Of a stretch of 9,520 bases of DNA, positions 1 through 5,511 are shown one piece after another. The notes below the pieces were generated by a model, which had not been told where the DNA came from, did no database searches, and saw only the letters and a program-made list of their open reading frames with translations. The DNA comes from Anaerolinea sp. (GTDB taxonomy: Bacteria; Chloroflexota; Anaerolineae; Anaerolineales; Anaerolineaceae), in contig PNNU01000103.1 of assembly GCA_013824385.1 (NCBI GenBank), forward strand, positions 1-9,520. Reading direction: 5' to 3'. A program made the position numbers and the translations under genes. Numbering within the stretch: position 1 is the first letter of the stretch; each line of letters begins with the position of its first letter.

Positions 1-1
1 T

Positions 2-331
2 GCTTTTTTGGTACTCGCCTGGGTATTAGCCTGGCGCCTGGGCTGGACATCCCAGTTTTGGAAGGCAGTCTCGCTTGGAGGCTGGCTGACACTTGGCATG
101 ATTGGTTTGATCCTAGTAGGAACGGTGATCAATTTTGATGCCCTCTTCACTGGTTTTCACACCCTCTTTTTTACCGGCAGCACCTGGCTCTTTTACACCA
201 ATGACACCCTGATCAGACTGTTCCCTGAAAAACTCTGGTCCGATGCCTTCACCTTCATGGGCGTCTTCACCCTCGCAACTGGCGTGATCTGCACCTTCCT
301 CGGCGCCCGCCTGGCGCATAAGAACAAATAA
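2..331 (+). CDS. DUF1461 / TIGR01906-type integral membrane protein, C-terminal part (5' truncated)
   Basis: The reading frame is open from the left edge, so the gene begins outside the window; a TTG at position 8 is probably internal. About 109 residues are visible. They contain a hydrophobic segment (GWLTLGMIGLILVGTVI), then the stretch FDALFTGFHTLFFTGSTWLF followed by NDTLIRLFPEKLW, then a second hydrophobic segment (FTFMGVFTLATGVICTFLG) and a basic tail ending in AHKNK. The aromatic FH..FF...WLF block with a following D-T-L-I-x-L-F-P is what I recognise as the C-terminal half of the TIGR01906/DUF1461 family. These are proteins of roughly 200-230 residues with several membrane spans and no known function. 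The gene converges on gpmA and is followed after 6 nt by a strong hairpin. The family call comes from motif memory; the function is unknown. Confidence 0.75.
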   Translation, partial: AFLVLAWVLAWRLGWTSQFWKAVSLGGWLTLGMIGLILVGTVINFDALFTGFHTLFFTGSTWLFYTNDTLIRLFPEKLWSDAFTFMGVFTLATGVICTFLGARLAHKNK

Positions 332-337
332 CTTTAA

Positions 338-375
338 AAGTCTCCGATTTCTTTTGCCTTTGAAATCGGAGACTT
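338..375. terminator. 14-bp perfect hairpin just after the DUF1461 gene
   Basis: AAGTCTCCGATTTC (338-351) pairs perfectly with GAAATCGGAGACTT (362-375) around a 10-nt loop. It starts 6 nt after the stop codon at 331. On the + strand no U-tract follows (GCAATTGAAA). On the - strand the stem runs into TTTTAAAG. It could end the + gene imperfectly and also stop read-through from the - strand. Confidence 0.6.
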
Positions 376-394
376 GCAATTGAAAATTGATTTA

Positions 395-503
395 AGACCA
401 CCTTGACAAGGTAACCCCTCTCGCCTCAACACCACTCGCTCGGGTGCGCAAAATTCGCGGCGGCTCGGGGGCGCAAAGATCGCGACCCTTGTCAAGGTGG
501 TCT
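395..503. repeat. 109-bp GC-rich element with perfect 17-bp terminal inverted repeats
   Basis: AGACCACCTTGACAAGG (395-411) and CCTTGTCAAGGTGGTCT (487-503) are exact reverse complements. They enclose 75 bp that are about 65% GC, while the flanks are AT-rich. The inner 11 nt of each arm, CCTTGACAAGG or CCTTGTCAAGG, is itself a palindrome around one central base. The similarity continues outward with a 2-nt offset: TTTAAG on the left and, on the other strand, TTTAAGCA on the right. I see no open frame of interest inside and no clear target-site duplication. It could be a MITE-like or REP-like mobile repeat, or a long structured RNA or DNA hairpin. Naming it needs genome-wide copies. Confidence 0.6.
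438..484. repeat. Two imperfect 22-bp direct repeats inside the inverted-repeat element
   Basis: Positions 438-459 and 463-484 align over 22 bases with 19 identities, as a tandem with a 25-bp period. The shared start is GCTCGGG and the shared end is TCGCG, with GCGCAAA in the middle. The differences are at the 8th, 16th and 17th bases. Confidence 0.6.
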
Positions 504-507
504 GCTT

Positions 508-536
508 AAAAAATCGGGAGCCAAGTGACTCCCGAT
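508..536 (-). terminator. Rho-independent terminator of gpmA
   Basis: Read on the - strand, ATCGGGAG (536-529) pairs with CTCCCGAT (520-513) around the 8-nt loop TCACTTGG. It continues directly into a run of six T (513-508, the first shared with the stem). This is a canonical intrinsic terminator 89 nt past the gpmA stop codon. Its U-tract abuts the right end of the inverted-repeat element. Confidence 0.8.
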
Positions 537-625
537 CAATGAACGATAGATTTTGCAAGGACAATTTGAACAAGAGAATTATGGTTATACAGTTCTCTAC
601 TATCTAATCTCAATTCTCGCGCTTC

Positions 626-1372
626 TTACTTCGCCTTACCCTGGTTTGCCACGGCTTCTGCCTTGCGTTTGGCTTCTTCGGGATCGCCCAGGTAATAATG
701 CTTGATGGGTTTCAAGTCCGCATCCAGCTCATATACCAGCGGTACACCGGTGGGAATGTTCAATTCCACAATCTCATCCTCAGGGATGTTGTCGAGATAT
801 TTCACCAACGCGCGTAAACTATTACCATGAGCGGCAATGATGATCTTCTTGCCTGATTTGATGGCGGGTGCAACGGTTTCATGCCAGAAGGGCAAGAAAC
901 GAGCAACGGTATCCTTGAGGCACTCGGCCAAAGGCAGTTGGTCCGTGGAAAGATCGGCATATCGTCGATCCTTGCCCGGGAAGCGCTCGTCATCCGAGGT
1001 TAACGCGGGGGGTTGGATGTCGTAGCTGCGGCGCCAAATGAGCACCTGGTCGTCGCCGTATTTCTTGGCGGTTTCGGCTTTGTTTAGACCTTGCAGAGCG
1101 CCGTAATGGCGTTCATTCAAACGCCAGGTCTTGACCACCGGAATCCATAAGAGGTCCATCTGTTCAAGTGCCAGATTTAGCGTGCGGATGGCGCGTTTGA
1201 GCACAGAGGTATAAGCCAGATCAAATTCGAAACCGGCCTCTTTCATCAAATTTCCACCGGTTGCTGCCTCAGCAACGCCCTTTTCTGACAGATCTACATC
1301 CGTCCATCCAGTAAAGCGATTTTCCTTGTTCCATTCGCTCTCACCATGTCTCAACAATACAATTTTATACAT
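626..1372 (-). CDS. gpmA: 2,3-bisphosphoglycerate-dependent phosphoglycerate mutase
   Basis: This cytosolic glycolytic and gluconeogenic enzyme interconverts 3-phosphoglycerate and 2-phosphoglycerate through a phosphohistidine intermediate. At 248 aa it has the usual length of bacterial dPGM. The N-terminus carries the LRHGESEWN motif with the phospho-acceptor His9. The other active-site residues are in place: Arg60 (LKRA), Glu87 in [14 protein letters not shown], and His182 in [14 protein letters not shown]. All are offset by two from the E. coli numbers (11, 62, 89, 184). The [13 protein letters not shown] block (about 20-32) is also typical. The ATG at 1372 has an AGGAG ribosome site at 1378-1382 with 5-nt spacing. 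The gene lies 83 bp downstream of a sugar-ABC ATPase on the same strand, with a hairpin between, so partial co-transcription is plausible. It is intact, and the assignment is secure. Confidence 0.97.
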   Translation of the reverse strand: MYKIVLLRHGESEWNKENRFTGWTDVDLSEKGVAEAATGGNLMKEAGFEFDLAYTSVLKRAIRTLNLALEQMDLLWIPVVKTWRLNERHYGALQGLNKAETAKKYGDDQVLIWRRSYDIQPPALTSDDERFPGKDRRYADLSTDQLPLAECLKDTVARFLPFWHETVAPAIKSGKKIIIAAHGNSLRALVKYLDNIPEDEIVELNIPTGVPLVYELDADLKPIKHYYLGDPEEAKRKAEAVANQGKAK

Positions 1373-1399
1373 AAGTACTCCTTGTTTACTTTGGCTTAG

Positions 1400-1433
1400 A
1401 AATGTAGCGCAAGAAAACTCTTGCGCTACATTT
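1400..1433 (-). terminator. 15-bp perfect hairpin between the ABC ATPase gene and gpmA
   Basis: AAATGTAGCGCAAGA (1400-1414) pairs with TCTTGCGCTACATTT (1419-1433) around a 4-nt loop. It lies 22 nt after the ATPase stop codon. On the - strand only the TTT at the stem base follows, then CTAAGCC, so a real U-tract is missing. It may be a weak terminator, an mRNA-stabilising 3' hairpin or a processing site that lowers read-through into gpmA. Confidence 0.55.
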
Positions 1434-1455
1434 AGTTCGTTAAAATCTGAACCAA

Positions 1456-2571
1456 TTACCGAACAGCTTTTGGATTCTCTGCATCCTCAGAAGGATCAAA
1501 GAAATGGCAGTTGTCCATATTAAAGAGTAATTGGGTCTTATCACCAAAGGTGTATTTGGAACGTGGATCAACGCGAGCCACAAATTGACCGCCGTTGCCA
1601 AGAGCCAGGTAGATCAAGATCTCATTACCCATCAACTCGGTAACATCAATCTTGGCATCCACTTTTTCGCCATTGATGTTGTTTGGCGCGAAATCAGGGT
1701 TGTGGATATCATCGGGGCGGATGCCCATGATTACTTCTTTGCCAACCAATTTCAACATCAGTTCAGCTTTCGATTTCGGAATCTTAATCTTTAATTCTTC
1801 ATTGGTGGCATAGACGTTGTCTCCGTCTTTTACCAATTTTACATTGAAGAAGTTCATGGCTGGTGTGCCAATGAAACCGGCGACAAACAAGTTATTGGGT
1901 CTGTCGTAAAGATTCTGGGGGCTGTCAAGCTGCTGAAGTACACCTTTATTCATGACCGCAATACGGCTGGCCATGGTCATTGCTTCCGTCTGATCGTGGG
2001 TCACATAAACGAAGGTGGTGCCCAGGTTATGATGCAGCTTGGTGATCTCGGCACGTGTCTGAACGCGAAGTTTTGCATCCAGGTTGGAGAGTGGTTCATC
2101 CAGAAGGAACACTTTTGGCTCACGGACGATTGCTCGACCAAGTGCGACACGTTGTCGTTGTCCACCTGATAATTCGCGTGGTTTGCGTTTTAAGAGAGCT
2201 TCAATTCCAAGGATCTTTGCGGAATTTTCAACCCTTTTCTGAATCTCGGCTTTGGGCAGACGGCGTAATTTGAGACCAAAGGCCATGTTGTCAAAAACAC
2301 TCATATGTGGATATAGAGCGTAAGACTGGAAAACCATGGCGATATCGCGGTCTTTCGGTGCGACATCATTAACAACCCGATCACCGATCATTACTTTGCC
2401 ACCGGTGACTTCTTCAAGTCCAGCCAGACAGCGAAGCGCTGTGGTTTTTCCGCAGCCAGAGGGGCCAACGAGCACCAAAAACTCTTTGTCCTCAATCTCT
2501 ATGTTCAAATCCTGGATTGCTGTGAAATCACCAAACTTTTTGTTGACATGTTCAAATGTTACACTTGCCAT
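1456..2571 (-). CDS. ugpC: Carbohydrate ABC transporter ATP-binding protein (UgpC/MsmK/MalK type)
   Basis: This is the nucleotide-binding subunit that powers a CUT1-type sugar or glycerol-phosphate importer at the inner face of the membrane. At 371 aa it matches the MalK/UgpC length. Visible motifs: Walker [10 protein letters not shown] (36-44), Q-loop and following MalK-type block [13 protein letters not shown] (80-92), signature LSGGQRQRV (134-142), Walker B VFLLDEP (154-160) with Glu159, D-loop SNLDAKLR and the switch His192 in VTHDQTEAM. The C-terminal part from about 235 ([11 protein letters not shown], then IMGIRPDDI near 281-289) is the OB/TOBE regulatory domain of this subfamily. The start has a perfect AAGGAGGT ribosome site. 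No permease or binding-protein gene adjoins it, which suits an ATPase shared by several sugar transporters, as known for MsmK and MsiK. The substrate cannot be read from the sequence, and the symbol reflects the usual family label. Confidence 0.93.
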   Translation of the reverse strand: MASVTFEHVNKKFGDFTAIQDLNIEIEDKEFLVLVGPSGCGKTTALRCLAGLEEVTGGKVMIGDRVVNDVAPKDRDIAMVFQSYALYPHMSVFDNMAFGLKLRRLPKAEIQKRVENSAKILGIEALLKRKPRELSGGQRQRVALGRAIVREPKVFLLDEPLSNLDAKLRVQTRAEITKLHHNLGTTFVYVTHDQTEAMTMASRIAVMNKGVLQQLDSPQNLYDRPNNLFVAGFIGTPAMNFFNVKLVKDGDNVYATNEELKIKIPKSKAELMLKLVGKEVIMGIRPDDIHNPDFAPNNINGEKVDAKIDVTELMGNEILIYLALGNGGQFVARVDPRSKYTFGDKTQLLFNMDNCHFFDPSEDAENPKAVR

Positions 2572-2577
2572 TGTGTT

Positions 2578-2585
2578 ACCTCCTT
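2578..2585 (-). promoter_or_regulatory. Strong Shine-Dalgarno of the ABC ATPase gene
   Basis: On the - strand the sequence reads AAGGAGGT, 6 nt before the ATG at 2571. It is a full match to the anti-SD core and fixes the start. Confidence 0.85.
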
Positions 2586-2600
2586 CCGGAACGAATATAG

Positions 2601-2649
2601 TGACTCAATTATAGGACAGACTGCCAAAAATGCAAGAAAATTGGAGTCA
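2601..2649. promoter_or_regulatory. Imperfect inverted repeat flanking the ATPase promoter (possible operator)
   Basis: TGACTCAATT (2601-2610) and AATTGGAGTCA (2639-2649) are inverted copies differing by one inserted base. They bracket the -10 and -35 of the - strand promoter. The arms are short and far apart, so this is only a candidate. Confidence 0.25.
2608..2635 (-). promoter_or_regulatory. Sigma70-type promoter for the ABC ATPase gene
   Basis: On the - strand, TTGCAT (2635-2630) and a perfect TATAAT (2613-2608) are separated by 16 nt. The predicted start of transcription is about 30 nt before the gene. The region is shared with the divergent glycosylase promoter. Confidence 0.6.
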
Positions 2650-2654
2650 TATCT

Positions 2655-2683
2655 TTGAAATCTGTTTCATTTAATGATAGAAT
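2655..2683 (+). promoter_or_regulatory. Sigma70-type promoter for the DNA glycosylase gene
   Basis: TTGAAA (2655-2660) and TAGAAT (2678-2683) are spaced by 17 nt. This places a transcript start near 2690, about 20 nt before the ATG at 2709. The TTG that could be taken as an upstream start codon at 2655 is the first triplet of the -35 box, so it would not be transcribed. Confidence 0.55.
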
Positions 2684-2708
2684 ATTTGTACCAAAAAAGG
2701 ATGGGAAT

Positions 2709-3518
2709 ATGCCAGAAACTCCAGAAATCACCTCACGCGCATTGGAAATGAACAAGGAATTGACCGGAAAAACCATTCAGTCTTTCGAAGTCTTGCAGCC
2801 CAAATGCCTGAACGTCACTCCTGATGAAATCAATCAATTTCTCAGTCAAGCTTCCATTGAGTCCGTCACCCACCATGGCAAATGGATCATGGCGCAAACG
2901 ACACAGGGTTGGCTTCTGATCAATCTGGGCATGGGCGGAGAAATCTTGCTGGTCAACCGAAACCAGATGCCGGCCAAGTACCGCCTGGTGATTGATTTCA
3001 CTGATCAAACTTGCCTGACGATTAATTTCTGGTGGTTCGGATACGTTCATTTCTGCTCTCTGGATGAGTTGACTTTACATCCCATGATCGCCAAACTTGG
3101 ACCGAATGTGCTTGATTTGAATGAAGAGGTTTTTACGAACCTTCTCAAAGGACAAAAGGGAAAGCTTAAAGCCTTCCTGCTAGACCAAAGCAAACTGGCG
3201 GGTATTGGTAATGCCTACATCCACGACATCTTATTTCTGGCAAAGTTGCATCCTAACCGTGTAATTACCAGTCTTTCTGATGCCGAGATCAGCGCCCTCT
3301 ATCAGGGTATCCAGAATGGTTTGCGCCCCAGCCTTGACAAAGGCGGCGCGTTTTACGAGATGAACCTCTACGGACAGAAAGGCGGTTTCTTGATGGAAGA
3401 CATTATCATCGGCTATCGTGAGAATACCCCCTGCCCGCAGTGCGGAACCCCTATCCAGAAAATCAAAACTGGATCGACCAGTTCTTTCATCTGCCCGACC
3501 TGCCAGCCTGAGAGCTGA
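2709..3518 (+). CDS. mutM: Fpg/Nei-family DNA glycosylase / AP lyase (divergent MutM-like)
   Basis: This enzyme removes oxidised or otherwise damaged bases and nicks the abasic site. I choose the ATG at 2709, giving 269 aa. It yields the obligatory MPE start (catalytic Pro2, Glu3 and also Glu6), and AGGA sits at 2698-2701 with 7-nt spacing; an in-frame TTG at 2655 would bury Pro2. Also visible are the beta-turn lysine Lys58 in HHGKW, Met75 in NLGMGG (intercalating position), the helix-two-turn-helix KLAGIGNAYIHDILF (162-176) with Asn168, and a C-terminal zinc finger with CPQC (242-245) and CPTC (262-265). Two positions differ from canonical Fpg. The DPRRFG loop reads NFWWFG (106-111), and the zinc-finger Arg (usual GGRST or GGRGT) is missing in KTGSTSSFICP. 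I recall related Firmicutes-like Fpg sequences with this same GSTSSFICP finger, so it is probably a natural subfamily. Lesion specificity is uncertain. The gene is monocistronic. Confidence 0.88.
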   Translation: MPETPEITSRALEMNKELTGKTIQSFEVLQPKCLNVTPDEINQFLSQASIESVTHHGKWIMAQTTQGWLLINLGMGGEILLVNRNQMPAKYRLVIDFTDQTCLTINFWWFGYVHFCSLDELTLHPMIAKLGPNVLDLNEEVFTNLLKGQKGKLKAFLLDQSKLAGIGNAYIHDILFLAKLHPNRVITSLSDAEISALYQGIQNGLRPSLDKGGAFYEMNLYGQKGGFLMEDIIIGYRENTPCPQCGTPIQKIKTGSTSSFICPTCQPES

Positions 3519-3530
3519 GCGGTTTTTTTT
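3500..3530 (+). terminator. Intrinsic terminator overlapping the end of the glycosylase gene
   Basis: CTGCCAGC (3500-3507) pairs with GCTGAGCGG (3514-3522) with one bulged A (3518) and one G-U pair. The loop is 6 nt, and eight T follow immediately (3523-3530). The stop codon at 3516-3518 lies inside the 3' arm. Confidence 0.6.
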
Positions 3531-3702
3531 GGACGCCTATTGCTTTAAGTCTTTGTAGGTTTTTTTATAAAGCACTTCTATGCGTGTTTTGCGCCTTTGC
3601 GAGAGAAAAGGTTTTACATCTAGATTATTTATGGTTTTATGGTTGAGATTCGATGATGCATCGAACTCACCGGTTCGTTTCCGTTTTACCAAGGATTTTC
3701 CA
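3531..3702 (+). other. Leader region before the ABC exporter operon
   Basis: These 172 bp have no separate gene. They are open in the frame of the first ABC gene from an ATG at 3580, but that would add 41 residues (rich in Arg, Phe and Leu) unlike an exporter N-terminus. TATAAA at 3566-3571 could be a -10 box, though without a good -35. A 7-bp inverted repeat TTCGATG/CATCGAA (3649-3655 and 3659-3665) is present. TTTGCG occurs twice close together (3588-3593, 3597-3602). Confidence 0.35.
3691..3695 (+). promoter_or_regulatory. Shine-Dalgarno supporting a TTG start for the first ABC gene
   Basis: AAGGA lies 7 nt before the TTG at 3703. The upstream ATGs at 3580 and 3631 have no ribosome site at a usable distance. 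Confidence 0.6.
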
Positions 3703-5511
3703 TTGACTACGACACAACTTGAACTGGATTTGAAAAAAACCATCGCAAAAAACCGATTGGTGGGTATCTGGCGCCTGATGCAAGGCTTTCGTATTAAGTA
3801 TTCAGCGGCTGTGATCAGCCTGGGTATTTCAGCACTCGCCAAAACCCTAACCTATCTGCTATTACGCTACTTTGTTGACTCATATTTCGTCGCTGAAGTA
3901 CGTACCTATACCCTGCCCATTTTAGCACTGGGCTTTCTCGTTTTGGCAATCGCAGAAGGCGGCTTTACTTTTCTGAGCGGTTTACTTTCAGCTCAGACCG
4001 CTGAAGGTGTTACCAGACGGCTTAGAAATTTCCTCTATAATCACATCCAGCACCTCACCTTCACTTATCACTCCAAGATGAAGACAGGCGAACTGATTGA
4101 GCGCTCCACATCAGATGTGGATGCTCTCAAACGGTTTTTCGCCGACCAGGCTGTCAGTGTTGGCCGTATCTTCTTCCTTTTTGCGGTCAATTTTATCGCC
4201 TTGCTTAACCTGAATGTCAAGCTGGCCTTGATCTCGGTCATCGTTGTACCGCTGGTATTGTTTGTTTCCATTGTGCTGTTCAAGAAAGTTTCCACCGCCT
4301 ACGAATCCTATCAGGAGCAGGAAGCAGTACTATCCACTACCCTGCAGGAGAATCTGGCTGGCGTGCGTGTGGTCAAGGCTTTCTCGCGCCAGGAATACGA
4401 AATGACCAAGTTTGAGAAAGACAATTGGGAAAAATTCGTGCGCGGCAAGAAACTGCTGATCATGCACTCTTTGTTCTGGCCACTTTCAGATATTTTGTGC
4501 GGTGCTCAATTATTGGTAGGCTACCTGGTCGGAGCCTTGATGGCAATTAATGGCGAGATATCGGTCGGCACCTACCTGGCTTATTCGGGCATGGTAATCT
4601 ACATTATCTTCCCACTGCGCAACCTGGGCAGGATCATCGTCCAAACCTCAACGGGTCTTGTCTCGTACGGCCGTGTCATGGACATAATCAAAGAGAATCG
4701 CGAACCGCTGGATGAAGGGGATTATCTGCCCACCATCCACGCAGTCGGAAAAATAGAATTCGAAAACGTGAAGTTCGAGTACGAACCTGACGATCACACA
4801 CTTGAAGATATCTCTTTTACCATCAATCCCGGTCAGGTGGTTGCCCTTCTTGGCTCAACCGGCTCGGGCAAATCCACATTGGTAAACCTGCTGCCCCGCT
4901 TTTTTGAATACACCGGTGGCAAGATCCTGCTCGATGGTGTGGAACTCAATCGCTATCCACGCAAGTATCTGCGCCAGCAAATGGGTATCGTGGAACAGGA
5001 ACCCTTCCTGTTTTCTCGTTCCATCCGCGAAAATATCACCTACGGCGTTGGCCGCGAGGTAACCGATGCCGAAGTGGAAGCAGCCGCCCGCGCCGCCGCT
5101 ATCCATGATGTGATCCTTTCCTTCAAAGACGGATACAAGACTCTGGTTGGAGAGAGAGGCGTAACCCTCTCAGGCGGTCAAAAACAACGCGTCACCATCG
5201 CCCGCACCATCCTCAAGAATCCGCGAATTTTGATTCTGGATGATTCCACCTCCTCGGTGGATACCGAGACGGAAGCTGAAATCAGGGGTGCACTTGAAAA
5301 CCTGATGCATGACCGCACCACCTTCATCATCGCACATCGCATCCAAAGCATCACAGAAGCGGACCTGATCCTGGTCATGGACCAGGGGCGCATCATCCAA
5401 CGCGGTAAACACTCCGACCTGGTCAAACAGGAAGGCGTTTATCAGCAGATTTTCAATATTCAAACTCGCATTGAGGTCGAATTGGAAAAGGAGCTTTCCA
5501 ATGTCGGATAG
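3703..5511 (+). CDS. ABC exporter half-transporter, degenerate-site subunit of a heterodimer
   Basis: This is a fused membrane-plus-ATPase half-transporter of the MsbA/BmrC/TM287 type, acting in the cytoplasmic membrane. From the TTG at 3703 it has 602 aa, normal for the family. The N-terminal half (about 25-330) holds six hydrophobic spans and the coupling segment TGELIERSTSDVD. The ATPase half has Walker A GSTGSGKST (384-392), Q-loop Gln432 (VEQEPFLFS), an intact signature LSGGQKQRV (489-497), Walker B ILILDD (509-514) and H-loop His545. The residue after the Walker B Asp is Asp514, not the catalytic Glu (DDSTSSVD). In heterodimeric exporters such as TM287/288 and BmrCD this marks the subunit whose own ATP site is inactive. 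The gene overlaps its partner by 11 nt. The substrate is unknown; drugs or lipids are the usual cargo of the family. Starts at 3580 (643 aa) or 3631 are possible but less likely. Confidence 0.9.
   Translation: MTTTQLELDLKKTIAKNRLVGIWRLMQGFRIKYSAAVISLGISALAKTLTYLLLRYFVDSYFVAEVRTYTLPILALGFLVLAIAEGGFTFLSGLLSAQTAEGVTRRLRNFLYNHIQHLTFTYHSKMKTGELIERSTSDVDALKRFFADQAVSVGRIFFLFAVNFIALLNLNVKLALISVIVVPLVLFVSIVLFKKVSTAYESYQEQEAVLSTTLQENLAGVRVVKAFSRQEYEMTKFEKDNWEKFVRGKKLLIMHSLFWPLSDILCGAQLLVGYLVGALMAINGEISVGTYLAYSGMVIYIIFPLRNLGRIIVQTSTGLVSYGRVMDIIKENREPLDEGDYLPTIHAVGKIEFENVKFEYEPDDHTLEDISFTINPGQVVALLGSTGSGKSTLVNLLPRFFEYTGGKILLDGVELNRYPRKYLRQQMGIVEQEPFLFSRSIRENITYGVGREVTDAEVEAAARAAAIHDVILSFKDGYKTLVGERGVTLSGGQKQRVTIARTILKNPRILILDDSTSSVDTETEAEIRGALENLMHDRTTFIIAHRIQSITEADLILVMDQGRIIQRGKHSDLVKQEGVYQQIFNIQTRIEVELEKELSNVG
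5487..5493 (+). promoter_or_regulatory. Shine-Dalgarno of the second ABC gene, inside the first
   Basis: AAAGGAG within the last codons of the first exporter gene lies 7 nt before the ATG at 5501. It supports that start over the ATG at 5471 and implies translational coupling. Confidence 0.8.

Noticed and set aside
113..379. 88-codon - strand frame opposite the DUF1461 gene
   Set aside because: It is antisense to a recognisable membrane protein and ends in the hairpin; low-complexity charged translation.
391..510. CRISPR-like or tRNA-like structure in the gpmA downstream gap
   Set aside because: There are only two short near-repeats with a 3-bp gap, so no spacers, and no cloverleaf or CCA end can be drawn.
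334..573. 79-codon - strand open frame through the inverted-repeat element
   Set aside because: It crosses two terminator hairpins and the repeat element and has no recognisable motif or ribosome site. It appears to be chance translation of structured DNA.
573..598. Weak inverted repeat AGAGAA...TTCTCT after gpmA
   Set aside because: Only 6 bp with a 14-nt loop in AT-rich DNA; a far better terminator lies just downstream.
4855..5463. Several - strand frames opposite the first ABC ATPase domain
   Set aside because: Antisense shadows over Walker A and Walker B coding sequence; no independent start signals.
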